This document shows positions 16,009-24,839 of a stretch of DNA of 64,000 nucleotides, piece after piece; position 1 is the first letter of the stretch; each line of letters starts with the position of its first letter. Source of the stretch: Treponema sp. (lineage in GTDB: Bacteria > Spirochaetota > Spirochaetia > Treponematales > Treponemataceae). The notes beneath the pieces are model-generated. The model saw nothing but the letters and a program-made list of their open reading frames with translations. It searched no databases and was not told the origin of the DNA. The stretch covers positions 1 to 64,000 of the forward strand of contig JAFSJX010000105.1 of assembly GCA_017449285.1 (NCBI GenBank). The letters run 5' to 3'. The translations under genes were made by a program, and so were the position numbers.

Positions 16009-16128
16009 CCTTCGGTCGCTACGCTCCCTTCGGGTCGGGCTACTACAGGTTCCGCTATCGCTCCATTCTTACGCTCCCATTCGGTCGCTTCGGAACGGCT
16101 ACGCCGCCTTTCGTATCCCTAACGCATT
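16009..16128. repeat. CTTCGGTCGCTACGCTCCC-type dispersed repeat
   Basis: The segment contains several copies of CTTCGG/CATTCGG followed by TCGCT and ACGCTCCC words, related to 10,942-11,012. It is non-coding and fills the space between the truncated vapC and pntA2. Confidence 0.5.
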
Positions 16129-16130
16129 TT

Positions 16131-16373
16131 TCATTTTTCTGAAGGTTTGAACATCTCAAAGTGATGAATATCTTTCATCAGCTCAAAATGTCGGTCGATT
16201 GAAAACAACTTTGCATTGCTCTGAATCGCATTCTGCGCAATCATCAAATCAGGCAACCCCACTTTGTTGATTCCGTTCCGAATGTTCTCCGTCTGCATTG
16301 CAATAAGTCCGCTCCAGTCAACATTCATCTGAAGTTTCGGCACTGCAAGCAAAAGCTCACACAGAAGTATCAT
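16131..16373 (-). pseudogene. VapC-type PIN toxin, N-terminally truncated
   Basis: The 80 residues match the C-terminal half of a VapC toxin: IRNGINKVGLPDLMIAQNAI carries a conserved Asp of the PIN site, and KLFSIDRHFELM ends the fold. The N-terminal strand with the first catalytic Asp is missing, so it cannot be an active RNase. The fragment is fused out of frame with an antitoxin remnant just upstream. It lies inside the pnt operon, on the same strand. Confidence 0.7.
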
Positions 16374-16419
16374 TGTCTATAATGCTTTTGGCTTCCTCTT
16401 TGAGGGCTGTAGCTTCCAT
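16357..16419 (-). pseudogene. Truncated antitoxin start (vapB-like)
   Basis: A strong AGGAGG site is followed at 6 bases by an ATG and 20 codons (MEATALKEEAKSIIDNDTSV) before a stop. This looks like the first part of an antitoxin whose end, with the start of vapC, was deleted. Translation of this 20-residue peptide is still likely. Confidence 0.5.
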
Positions 16420-16475
16420 TCAAACCTCCTTACAAATTGCAGACGAATCAATCTCCAATTTAAGTCAAAGATTTC

Positions 16476-17606
16476 CTACGCCTTGAATCTCTCATGAATA
16501 ATCTGTCCGCCCTGTGTGAGCAAGCAGCCCTTCATGATTTCGTCCTCAAAGTTGACTTTGAAGTCTTTCTCTTCTTTGTTATAGAAGCCAGCGTGTGTGA
16601 GGAACGCCGTGATGTTTCCGGAAAGCATTTTTGAAGCGTCATACGGAACCTGACGCTCAAGCAAGTCGCCCGACATAATCGTAACGCCGTTTTCTGTAAC
16701 GACATTCTCAAAGAGTTTAGAGCCTTCGACGTTTCCGCCTGTCGAACAAGCCATATCAACGACGATTGAGCCTGGCATCATGCGGTCAAGGACGTTCTTT
16801 TCGATGAGGCGCGGAGCCTTGCGTCCGAATACCTTAGCTGTAGTGATTACGATATTTGCCTTTTCGCAAACCTTAGCCTGCGCTTCTTTCTGCTTTGCAA
16901 TCTGCTCAGGAGTAAGTTCTTTTGCGTAACCCTGTGCAGTCTGTCCCATCTCGCCAAGGTCAATCTTAACGAAGTTTGCGCCCAAAGATTTAACCTGCTC
17001 TTCAACAACTGGGCGGGTATCGAATGCGTCAACTCGTGCGCCAAGTCGTTTTGCAGTTGCGATAGCCTGAAGACCTGCAACACCGACGCCAATGATAAAA
17101 ACGCGTGCCGGATTGATTGTACCGGCCGGAGTAACCATCATCGGAAGGATTTTCGGAAGTCTGGCAGCCGCATTTATGACTGCCACATAGCCCGCCAACG
17201 AAGTCTGTGAGGACTGAACGTCCATTTTCTGTGCGAGGGTTGTTCTCGGAATCATCTCCAGAGAGACCGCCTGAATTCCCGACGCGGCAAATTCGTTCAG
17301 CAACTCCTTGTTGTTGAACGGATCCATGTAACTCAAGTGCAGGGTGTCTTTTTTGATGCCCTTGATGCTCTCAGGCTTCATAATGCGCACGATAATCTCT
17401 GAATCGCCATACGCATCTTCTTCTTTTGCAACGATGGTTGCACCAGCCGTCTTGTAGGCTTCATCGTTAAAACCGCTCTTCAAACCAGCCTCGCTTACGA
17501 CTTTGATTTCAAAGCCCATCGAAACCAGTTTCTTCACGTCATCGGGAACAAGAGCAACGCGTGTTTCGCGCTCATCCTTTTCCTTGCAGACCAAAACCTT
17601 TTTCAT
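16476..17606 (-). CDS. pntA: NAD(P) transhydrogenase alpha subunit, NAD-binding part
   Basis: The ATG at 17606 follows AAGGAGATAG and gives the conserved start MKKVLVCKEKDERETRVALV; the longer frame to 17711 has no ribosome site. The 376-residue soluble protein is domain I of transhydrogenase, related to alanine dehydrogenase: RVALVPDDVKKL, the VQSSQTSLAGY motif and the VFIIGVGVAGLQAIATAKRL Rossmann loop. It binds NAD(H) and hands a hydride to domain III of PntB. A promoter is at 17646-17674. It is separated from pntA2 by an unusual insertion. Confidence 0.93.
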   Translation of the reverse strand: MKKVLVCKEKDERETRVALVPDDVKKLVSMGFEIKVVSEAGLKSGFNDEAYKTAGATIVAKEEDAYGDSEIIVRIMKPESIKGIKKDTLHLSYMDPFNNKELLNEFAASGIQAVSLEMIPRTTLAQKMDVQSSQTSLAGYVAVINAAARLPKILPMMVTPAGTINPARVFIIGVGVAGLQAIATAKRLGARVDAFDTRPVVEEQVKSLGANFVKIDLGEMGQTAQGYAKELTPEQIAKQKEAQAKVCEKANIVITTAKVFGRKAPRLIEKNVLDRMMPGSIVVDMACSTGGNVEGSKLFENVVTENGVTIMSGDLLERQVPYDASKMLSGNITAFLTHAGFYNKEEKDFKVNFEDEIMKGCLLTQGGQIIHERFKA

Positions 17607-17645
17607 CAGTCCTATCTCCTTTATGGAAAAATATACTATTATTAC

Positions 17646-17674
17646 ATTGTAGCGAGAGGGCGCATTTTTCGCAA
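17646..17674 (-). promoter_or_regulatory. Sigma70-type promoter for pnt genes
   Basis: On the minus strand TTGCGA (17674-17669) and TACAAT (17651-17646) are 17 bp apart, about 40 bp before the pntA1 start. Confidence 0.7.
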
Positions 17675-17744
17675 GATTAAAACACCCACAGGCAACAATT
17701 TTGTCTCCCATAAAGTAAATTTAAAGTCAGTTTTCAGATTTTTC

Positions 17745-17772
17745 TTGCACTTTTCAAAAAGCGTGGTATGCT
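17745..17772 (+). promoter_or_regulatory. Promoter of the sugar ABC importer
   Basis: TTGCAC at 17745-17750 and TATGCT at 17767-17772 are 16 bp apart. AGGAGG then precedes the ATG at 17809. Confidence 0.6.
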
Positions 17773-17808
17773 AAATATATAGTACAGTCATTTTTTAGGA
17801 GGAATTGT

Positions 17809-19107
17809 ATGAAAAAAATGCTGAAAGGACTGCTCTGTGCAGGACTTGCGCTTGCTGCTGTCGTACCGTTTGTTTCCTGCAAAAAGGAAGCCACTGGTCC
17901 CATCGAGCTGACCATCTGGACGCACGAGGATCAGAACAGAACGGCACTTGAAAAACGATTTATTGAGGAATTCCAAAAAGCGAACCCCAATATCACCGTC
18001 AACTATGTCACCTACCCGTCTGGAAAAATCAAGGACATCATCGTGGCTGGCTTTGCCGCAAATCAGGGACCGGATATTTTCAACCTTGAAATCAACGATT
18101 CATATCCGTTCGTAGCAAACGGAAGAGTCGCTCCCGTAGACACCGCTGCCGCAGGCTACAAGAATCAGAAAGCATTGATTGATGCCTACATGGACAAGAT
18201 GCTTGACCCCGTAACGGTTGACGGAAAAGTATACGGTCTTCCGCTTGAACTGACCAACTGGTGTATCTACCTGAACAAAAAAATGATGCGCGATGCAGGA
18301 CTTGACCCCGAACGCAATGCGCCCAAATCATGGGAAGATATCATGCAGATTTCAAAGCAGATTGCCGTCCACAACGGTGAGATTATCACCCGCCGTGGTT
18401 TTGACTTCCGCTATCCGTACTATCTTATCAGCTGGATGCCGATGGTCGAACAGCTGGGCGGACAACTCATCAGCGATGACGGAAAGACCGCAATCGTAAA
18501 TGATGCCGCTTGGATTCGCGCGTTGGACTATATGCGTGACTTCGGTCCGCGCGGAGCGAACCTCGGTTCACCGACCTACACCGCTGCCCGCAAGATTTTC
18601 GACAACAACAACAACGAAATCGCCATGTCTCTGAGCGGTCTGTATCAGGAACAGCGCATGGCAAGCACCAACCCCGACTTCTTCAAGAGCGATGACTGGG
18701 CGGTTATCCCCTATCCGCAGTGGGTTGACAAGAAAAATGTCGTTCCGTGCCACTACTACGGTCACTATTACATGGTCAACGCACAGAAGTCAAAGGAACA
18801 GCAGAGCGCCGCATGGAAACTTCTGGGCTATATGTTGAGCCATGCAGAGGACTATCTGAAAGAAGTCGCTATCGTACAGCCGATGAAGTCTCTGTTTGAA
18901 AGCGAAACGTTCAAGAATATGCCCTACTCAAACGTCTTCGCAGAGGACTTGCAGAAAGGTACAATTGTCTACTATGCGGAAAATTCTCCGAAAATCGACG
19001 CGTTGCTTAAAACTGCCGTTGAATCAGTCATGCTTTCCGGCGTTCCGTCAGAAAGCGCGCTTGCGACGCTGAAAAAGAGCGTACAGGAAGTTCTGGACGA
19101 GCAGTAG
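17809..19107 (+). CDS. Sugar ABC importer, substrate-binding lipoprotein
   Basis: The 432-residue protein is a family-1 (MalE/UgpB-like) extracellular solute-binding protein. The signal ends in a lipobox (FVSC, about residues 21-24), anchoring it outside the inner membrane. ELTIWTHEDQNRTALEKRF and FNLEINDSYPFVANGRVAPV are typical N-lobe motifs. The two permease genes follow directly (15 and 13 bases). The sugar is not determinable, although pectin-derived oligomers would fit the esterase at the window end (inference). No ATPase gene is nearby; a shared MsmK-type ATPase elsewhere may serve. Confidence 0.9.
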   Translation: MKKMLKGLLCAGLALAAVVPFVSCKKEATGPIELTIWTHEDQNRTALEKRFIEEFQKANPNITVNYVTYPSGKIKDIIVAGFAANQGPDIFNLEINDSYPFVANGRVAPVDTAAAGYKNQKALIDAYMDKMLDPVTVDGKVYGLPLELTNWCIYLNKKMMRDAGLDPERNAPKSWEDIMQISKQIAVHNGEIITRRGFDFRYPYYLISWMPMVEQLGGQLISDDGKTAIVNDAAWIRALDYMRDFGPRGANLGSPTYTAARKIFDNNNNEIAMSLSGLYQEQRMASTNPDFFKSDDWAVIPYPQWVDKKNVVPCHYYGHYYMVNAQKSKEQQSAAWKLLGYMLSHAEDYLKEVAIVQPMKSLFESETFKNMPYSNVFAEDLQKGTIVYYAENSPKIDALLKTAVESVMLSGVPSESALATLKKSVQEVLDEQ

Positions 19108-19122
19108 GATGTGGAGGTAATT

Positions 19123-20034
19123 ATGGCGAAAAATAAGAAAAAAACGTCATTTGAGGCAAAAAAGGCCCGGTGGGGACTGTATTTTACGTTGCCGGGACTG
19201 CTATTTTTTGCGCTGTTCTCGTTTTATCCGATTATCAACGCCATAATTACCAGTCTTTTCAACAAAAAACTGATTTCGTTGCGCAAGCCCGCTTTTGTAG
19301 GACTTAGCAACTACGTCAAAATTCTTTCCAGTTCTGATTTCTGGAATTCAATGCAGGCAACGGCGATTTTTACCGTGGGATGCTTCGTTCCGCTGGTAGT
19401 AGTCTGCCTGTTGCTTGCGGTTTTTATCACCACGCGAAACCAGGGAAAGCGTACCATGCAAATGATTCTGTATTCTCCTGCGGTGCTTTCTTCTGTCGTT
19501 ATCGCGCTTATCTGGATGATTCTGCTTGATCCGCGCGGCATTGCCAACCAATTTGCGAACACGGTGCTTCATACGAAAGGCATCGACTACAAATGGCTAG
19601 CCGATGCAAAAATGGTCAGATTTTCTACAATACTTGTTTACTTTTGGAAATACGTTGGCTACTTTACGATTCTGTACATCACCGGAATCGGAAAAATTCC
19701 CACTTCAGTATATGAGGCGGCAACCATTGACGGGGCGAGCAAACTCCAGCAGTTTGTGTTGATTACCGTGCCGCTATTAAAGCCAACGATTGTGATGGTT
19801 TCAATCATGGCGATGATTCAGTGTATAAAGACATTCAGCACGCAGTATATGTTCACGCAGAACGGCGCGCCGCTTGCCCCGATTAACGTAATTACGCTGA
19901 ATATTTACAACACTGCTATGCGCGATTTGGCAATCAGCAGGGCAAGCGTAATGAGCATCATTTTGTTCTTGATTATGCTGGTTTTGACCTGCGTGCAATT
20001 TAAATTCTCAAAGAGCGATGACGTTTCGTATTGA
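19123..20034 (+). CDS. Sugar ABC importer permease, MalF-like
   Basis: The 303-residue protein has six membrane segments and the EAA loop EAATIDGASKLQQFVLITVPLL near residues 200-220, which docks to the ATPase. The ATG at 19123 follows GGAGG; a GTG at 19111 overlaps the ribosome site. It pairs with the next gene to form the heterodimeric channel. The length is normal for the family. Confidence 0.92.
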   Translation: MAKNKKKTSFEAKKARWGLYFTLPGLLFFALFSFYPIINAIITSLFNKKLISLRKPAFVGLSNYVKILSSSDFWNSMQATAIFTVGCFVPLVVVCLLLAVFITTRNQGKRTMQMILYSPAVLSSVVIALIWMILLDPRGIANQFANTVLHTKGIDYKWLADAKMVRFSTILVYFWKYVGYFTILYITGIGKIPTSVYEAATIDGASKLQQFVLITVPLLKPTIVMVSIMAMIQCIKTFSTQYMFTQNGAPLAPINVITLNIYNTAMRDLAISRASVMSIILFLIMLVLTCVQFKFSKSDDVSY

Positions 20035-20047
20035 TAAGGGGTGAAAT

Positions 20048-20908
20048 ATGACTTCACGGGAAAAAGATAAAATAAAATCGGTCATCTCAAATATCGTCAT
20101 CTGGGCGTTTTTGGTTGTCAGTTGTATTCTGGTGGTAATTCCGCTGGCATTCATGGTAACGGCAAGTTTTATGCGTGCGATTGACGTAATGAAAATGCCA
20201 TATAGGTGGATTCCAAATCCCATACATATTCAGAACTTTTTTCATGCGATTGAGGGAAATGACCATAGTTTCATCTATCTGCGGAACATTGCAAACAGTC
20301 TGATTGTGGCGATTACGGTTACAGTCACCACGGTGCTGCTCGGCTCGCTCACGGGATTCGGACTGGCAAAATACAAATTCAAAGGGCGGCACGTTGCGTT
20401 CATGGCGATTATGGCGACGATGATGATTCCGTTTGAAACGATTATGGTTCCGCTCTACATGGTCGTGATGAACCTGCACATGCAGAACACCTATGCGGGT
20501 CTGATTGTGCCGTTTTTGGTCAATGCGTTCGCCATTTTCCAGATGAGGCAGTACATTATCACCTTCCCCGAAGAAGTTTTGGACGCGGCCCGCATTGACG
20601 GAGCATCTGAATTCAGCATTTTCAGGCGGATTGTGTTTCCAAACTGCGCTCCCGCAATCGCAACACTGGCAGTCCTAACGTTCCGTCAGCAATGGGATAA
20701 CCTTTTGTGGCCGCTGCTCGTTGCCCAAAGCGAAACGATGAAGACAATCCCTGCATACATCGTGCGCTTCGCGGCGGAAAAATACAGTGATGAAGGCGTA
20801 ATGATGGCGGTTGCAGTTATCGCAAGCATCCCGATTTTCATTCTGTTCTTCAGCCTGTCAAAATACTTCGTTGGCGGCTCTTCGGTCTACGCGGCGGGAA
20901 AAGAATAA
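20048..20908 (+). CDS. Sugar ABC importer permease, MalG-like
   Basis: The 286-residue protein has six membrane segments and the EAA loop DAARIDGASEFSIFRRIVFP near residue 180. AAGGGG precedes the ATG. It is the third gene of the operon and no gene for the ATP-binding subunit follows. Confidence 0.92.
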   Translation: MTSREKDKIKSVISNIVIWAFLVVSCILVVIPLAFMVTASFMRAIDVMKMPYRWIPNPIHIQNFFHAIEGNDHSFIYLRNIANSLIVAITVTVTTVLLGSLTGFGLAKYKFKGRHVAFMAIMATMMIPFETIMVPLYMVVMNLHMQNTYAGLIVPFLVNAFAIFQMRQYIITFPEEVLDAARIDGASEFSIFRRIVFPNCAPAIATLAVLTFRQQWDNLLWPLLVAQSETMKTIPAYIVRFAAEKYSDEGVMMAVAVIASIPIFILFFSLSKYFVGGSSVYAAGKE

Positions 20909-20911
20909 GAA

Positions 20912-20938
20912 GTTTAAATCAGACCTCCTAATTTAAAC
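20912..20938 (+). terminator. Weak hairpin after the ABC importer
   Basis: GTTTAAAT pairs with ATTTAAAC around an 11-base loop, 4 bases after the stop codon. There is no T-run, so it may only protect the 3' end. Confidence 0.4.
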
Positions 20939-20975
20939 TCGACAGCAGACAAGCGATTGTTTTCTGCAAGAAATT

Positions 20976-22586
20976 TTATTTCGCGTCTTTCTCTGCTTTT
21001 TTCGCTTCGGCGCGCTTTTCTGCCTCTGCTTCGGTTATGCCAAGAATTTTCGCGGCTTTCTGCGCGTTGGGATTCTTTGACTTTGCCGTGGGGTCATACT
21101 GGTCGGCGAGACGGCGCACGGCAGATTCCACACTCGCATATTTTCCTTTGTTGTAGATGTCAAGTCCTGTTCCTTGTGTGGCAACGTCTTTGCTGGCAAG
21201 ATAATCCGCGCAGATGTCGGCAAATTCACTGCGGGCATACTTGGCGAATTCCTTTCCGAGCGCGTACCGCAATGCTTTGCGAGGATTATTCTTTGCATCA
21301 TCAGCGACAACTTCTTTTGCGAGCGCAAGGATTTCGTTTGTTCCCGCATGATTTTCGGCGAGCAGCGCGGCGGCAATTTTTGCCTTGGTGTTGTCGGAAA
21401 CTTTTTTATCCGTAATCTGACTGACCAGATATTCGTTTCCCTCTTTTGTGTCTAGTTTCGCGATAACCGGATAACTCGCCTCTTTCACCACTTTTTCGGG
21501 GTCATTTTTTGCGCGGTGAATCAGATATGGCACGGCGGCAGAAAAAGACTGCTCTTTGACCACGTTGATTGCCTCCAGCCGCACTTTGTAATAGGAATCG
21601 CGCACTCCCTGAATAATCGTCTTCCGCGCGTCCGCATCCTGCGGAAAATGAGCCAAGCCTTTTATCACGTAAATGCGCATATTGGGGTCGGTGTCCTCAT
21701 ACAAATCCAGAAGAACAGGAATCGCATCAGGATTTTCCATCGCACCAATCGCTTCCGCGCTATACATACGCATAAACGTGTTCTCTTCTGTGTCTTGCGC
21801 AATCTCAACCAGTTTGTCGTAGGTCTCCGTCGCTTTCAGTTCACCAAGAACACGCACCAAAGCCTGTTTCTGCGACACGGACAAATCCTCGCGATCAAGG
21901 TATTCGGTCAGATACACCGCCTCGCCGCTTCCGCCCACTTTGCCGAGCGTGTCAAGGCATTGATTAAAATAATCCTCGTTGTCGCTTTCCAAAAGATTCA
22001 GCACGGGCGCAATGGCTTCCTTCGTTTTGACCGCCTTGGCGTAATCAAAACAGGCGTTCACCGTACTCTGCTTCTCGTCATACGGGTCGTCAAGAATCTC
22101 AATCGCATAATCCTCAACGCAGGGGTCCTCCAGTTTGGCATAATAGCCCAAGATTCTTTCTTTGAGCGTAATATTTTTAGTGTCCTGAAACAAATCATAG
22201 ATGTCATCAGCATAGCGCGCATCTTCCTTTTTGGTCAGTTCGTCAATCAACTCGATAATCTCGCTTTCCAGTCCAAAGCGAATAGTGTCGCGACGTTTTT
22301 CCTTGTCTTCCTCGGTATCTTCGTTGTCAAGTTCGGCAATTTTTTCAGTGTCGCCCTTTTTTGGTCGCTTGGCTTTGGGAACAGTGACCTGATGATTTCC
22401 CTCCGCAATTTCCCCGTCAGAATCAATCCGTTCCCGAACCACGCCTGAGTCTGATTCTGGCTTCGCATCATACATCTCAGCGGGCGGCTCTTGGGGCATG
22501 GATTCAGTATCAGCAAGCGCATAGTCCTGCGCCACAAGTGGCATTATGAGAAAAAACAAACTGACTACAACGGCGATATATTTCAT
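20976..22586 (-). CDS. Exported HEAT-repeat protein
   Basis: The 536-residue protein has a signal peptide (cut near VAQDYA), an acidic linker (about 30-85), and a long series of HEAT/PBS-lyase-like helical repeats (about 85-500, e.g. AVYLTEYLDREDLSVSQKQA, AIPVLLDLYEDTDPNMRIYV). It ends in an Ala/Lys/Glu-rich tail. HEAT solenoids bind proteins; here it would act in the periplasm. GGAGTG precedes the ATG. It lies 100 bp after tgt on the same strand with a palindromic repeat between them. Related exported HEAT proteins occur in spirochaetes, function unknown. Confidence 0.8.
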   Translation of the reverse strand: MKYIAVVVSLFFLIMPLVAQDYALADTESMPQEPPAEMYDAKPESDSGVVRERIDSDGEIAEGNHQVTVPKAKRPKKGDTEKIAELDNEDTEEDKEKRRDTIRFGLESEIIELIDELTKKEDARYADDIYDLFQDTKNITLKERILGYYAKLEDPCVEDYAIEILDDPYDEKQSTVNACFDYAKAVKTKEAIAPVLNLLESDNEDYFNQCLDTLGKVGGSGEAVYLTEYLDREDLSVSQKQALVRVLGELKATETYDKLVEIAQDTEENTFMRMYSAEAIGAMENPDAIPVLLDLYEDTDPNMRIYVIKGLAHFPQDADARKTIIQGVRDSYYKVRLEAINVVKEQSFSAAVPYLIHRAKNDPEKVVKEASYPVIAKLDTKEGNEYLVSQITDKKVSDNTKAKIAAALLAENHAGTNEILALAKEVVADDAKNNPRKALRYALGKEFAKYARSEFADICADYLASKDVATQGTGLDIYNKGKYASVESAVRRLADQYDPTAKSKNPNAQKAAKILGITEAEAEKRAEAKKAEKDAK

Positions 22587-22602
22587 TTACACTCCATCTA
22601 AA

Positions 22603-22675
22603 GGGGGAAGGTCTTCCCCCTGCGGCGCATTTCATTGCGCCGACACCCCCTTCGCCTAGGGGCTTGCCGCCCCTA
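22603..22675. repeat. GC-rich palindromic element between tgt and the HEAT gene
   Basis: Three consecutive stem-loops occur: GGGGGAAG/CTTCCCCC, CGGCGCA/TGCGCCG (loop TTTCAT), and TAGGGGC/GCCCCTA (loop TTGCC). A related GC-rich element (same GGGGGAAG...CCCCCT start) lies inside the coding region at about 40,975-41,064. Confidence 0.65.
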
Positions 22676-22689
22676 AAACCCCGCTTCTA

Positions 22690-23838
22690 TTATCGGATAT
22701 TTCCCGCTTTGAACCGAGTTAAAAAGTTCGTCCTATATTCTTCAAACCGATTTTCATTGATTGCGTTACGGATTTCCCTCATCATATTGTGCAAAAAGTA
22801 GAGATTGTGGTAACTGGCAAGCATGGCACTCAGGATTTCCTGCTCCTTAAAAAGATGACGCAAATAGGCGCGGGAATAATTGCGGCAGACCTTACAATTG
22901 CACTCGCGGTCAACCGGTCTAAAGTCACGGGCAAAACGCTCCTGCTTAATAGAAAGATTACCGTCATGCGTAAAATAGGAGCCGTTCCGTGCATTGCGCG
23001 TGGGAAGCACACAGTCAAACATGTCTATTCCCGAATGGACTGCATCCAGAATGTAGTCCGGCGTGCCGATTCCCATAACGTACTTCACCTTGTCGTCAGG
23101 CAAGAGGCGCACCGTATAGTCAAGCATGGAGGCAAAAAGTTCTGGAGGCTCGCCCACGGAAAGCCCCCCAATGGCAATGCCCGGTAAATCAAGGTTCGCC
23201 ACAAAGTTTGCAGAACGCTCGCGCAGGTCCTCAAAAAAGTTTCCCTGCACAATCGGAAAAAGAAGCCCCTTGTAGCCTTCGTCATGCTTTTTGAGCCACT
23301 CGGCTTTGGCGCGCTCTGCCCAGTTTTCCGTCACTTCAAGGGCTCGAACCGCTTCTTTTTTTTCTATGCCGTAGCCGGAACACACATCCAACTGCATCTG
23401 AATGTCCGAGTTGAACTGCGCCTGCACGTCCACCACGCTTTCCGGCGTAAAAAGATGCTTTGAGCCGTCAATATTGCTTCTGAACTCCGCCCCCTGCATG
23501 GTGATTTTACGAAGCGGCGACAGACTCCACACCTGAAATCCGCCCGAATCGGTGAGAAAATTGCGTTTCCAGCCGGAAAAGCCATGCAAGCCCCCCGCCT
23601 GCTCCACCGTGTCGCTCCCCGGCCGCAGGTACAGATGGTAGGTGTTGGCCAAAATTATCTCAAAGCCAATTTCCTCAAGGTCATCCTTGGTGAGAGCCTT
23701 TACCGTGGCGTTCGTTCCCACCGGCATGAAGACGGGAGTCTGCACGTTGCCGTGGGGCAGATGCATAACGCCCGTGCGAGCGCGGCTTGTGGTGTCGGTG
23801 TGGGTTATGGTGAAAATATTCTGTAACATATCAGTCAT
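22690..23838 (-). CDS. tgt: Queuine tRNA-ribosyltransferase
   Basis: The 382-residue enzyme swaps guanine-34 for the queuine precursor in tRNAs with GUN anticodons. It shows LTDSGGFQVWSL with the base-binding Asp, MFDCVLPTRNARNG with the nucleophile region, and the CNCKVC zinc site near residue 320 followed by a later His. The start may be ATG 23838 or 23829; the AGGA site fits the second better. Its right neighbour is the restriction-modification pair; no queuosine genes are near. Confidence 0.93.
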   Translation of the reverse strand: MTDMLQNIFTITHTDTTSRARTGVMHLPHGNVQTPVFMPVGTNATVKALTKDDLEEIGFEIILANTYHLYLRPGSDTVEQAGGLHGFSGWKRNFLTDSGGFQVWSLSPLRKITMQGAEFRSNIDGSKHLFTPESVVDVQAQFNSDIQMQLDVCSGYGIEKKEAVRALEVTENWAERAKAEWLKKHDEGYKGLLFPIVQGNFFEDLRERSANFVANLDLPGIAIGGLSVGEPPELFASMLDYTVRLLPDDKVKYVMGIGTPDYILDAVHSGIDMFDCVLPTRNARNGSYFTHDGNLSIKQERFARDFRPVDRECNCKVCRNYSRAYLRHLFKEQEILSAMLASYHNLYFLHNMMREIRNAINENRFEEYRTNFLTRFKAGNIR

Positions 23839-23894
23839 GTTCCTATGGTAAATGGTTGTTTATTTACAGGCTACGTCCAAAAGTCATCAAATCA

Positions 23895-24830
23895 CTAGGC
23901 AATCTCTTTTTTTAGAGAAAAAGCAGTATTTGTTTCAGACCTTACCATATATGATTTTATCGCTTCTGCAATATACTCGCCTAAATTCACAGGAACAGCA
24001 TTTCCAATCATTTGTTCTTGATTTGTCTTTGAACCTAAAAATATAAAATCTTTTGGGAAAGTCTGTATCATGCTGCGTTCTTTTGTCGTAAGAGGTCGAA
24101 TCCCATCTTTTGAACTAACTGGGTCGTTAGGATGTATTTTATAACCTTCCGGCATAGGACGGTTCACGCCTCTGATTGTAGGACTTGGTTCATCTACGCT
24201 GAAAATGCCCCGTCTCACATAACTTCTTGGATGTCTATAATAATACTTTATACCAAGTTCATCTCCAAAATAATCGGCAACGGTCATCGGAGTTTTTGCA
24301 AGCTTTTCTTGAAGGGCAAAATTCATAAAACCATCTGAAGAACCAAGATGTCCTACCATTACAAATCTTTTTCTTTTCTGAGGAACACCACAAAGACTTG
24401 CGTCTAAAACTGTATATGTCAGTCCATAACCGACTTCTTTATAAATTTTTATTGCGTCTACAAGCTTCTGTGTTTTCTTTATTCTCTCAACATTCTCCAT
24501 TACAAACCATTCAGGTCTGACCGTTGAAATTATTTTTGCATAAGAAACAGTAAGATCGCCCCTTCCATTGTTTTCATTGCGTTTTCCAGCGGAAGAAAAG
24601 TCCTGACAAGGCGGTCCACCGATAATCATTTCAGGAGCATAAGAAATAATTTTTTCTGATGATTCTGAAACATTCATCAAGTCTTGCTTGATAACAGGAT
24701 GGTTGAAATTCCTACGATATACTTCTATAACTTCATCCCAAAAATCAAAGCCAGCAACTACATCAAAACCGGCTTTTAAAAATCCAAGACTCAATCCACC
24801 GCAACCACAAAATAAATCAACAACTTTCAT
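23895..24830 (-). CDS. DNA (cytosine-5) methyltransferase of a type II system
   Basis: The 311-residue enzyme has motif I DLFCGCGGLSLGF (about 5-17), motif IV GGPPCQDFS with catalytic Cys 75, motif VI ENV (112-114), motif VIII QKRKRF and motif X GNAVP near the C-terminus. It transfers a methyl group from S-adenosylmethionine to cytosine at the site cut by its partner nuclease. It starts 10 bases after that nuclease's stop codon with GTGAGG as ribosome site. The pair is more AT-rich than tgt and lptG on either side, as expected for acquired DNA. Confidence 0.92.
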   Translation of the reverse strand: MKVVDLFCGCGGLSLGFLKAGFDVVAGFDFWDEVIEVYRRNFNHPVIKQDLMNVSESSEKIISYAPEMIIGGPPCQDFSSAGKRNENNGRGDLTVSYAKIISTVRPEWFVMENVERIKKTQKLVDAIKIYKEVGYGLTYTVLDASLCGVPQKRKRFVMVGHLGSSDGFMNFALQEKLAKTPMTVADYFGDELGIKYYYRHPRSYVRRGIFSVDEPSPTIRGVNRPMPEGYKIHPNDPVSSKDGIRPLTTKERSMIQTFPKDFIFLGSKTNQEQMIGNAVPVNLGEYIAEAIKSYMVRSETNTAFSLKKEIA

Positions 24831-24839
24831 TCTGTAACC

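Noticed and set aside
21516-22448. 310-codon frame on the plus strand
   Set aside because: It lies wholly antisense to the HEAT-repeat gene, whose frame has signal peptide and repeats.
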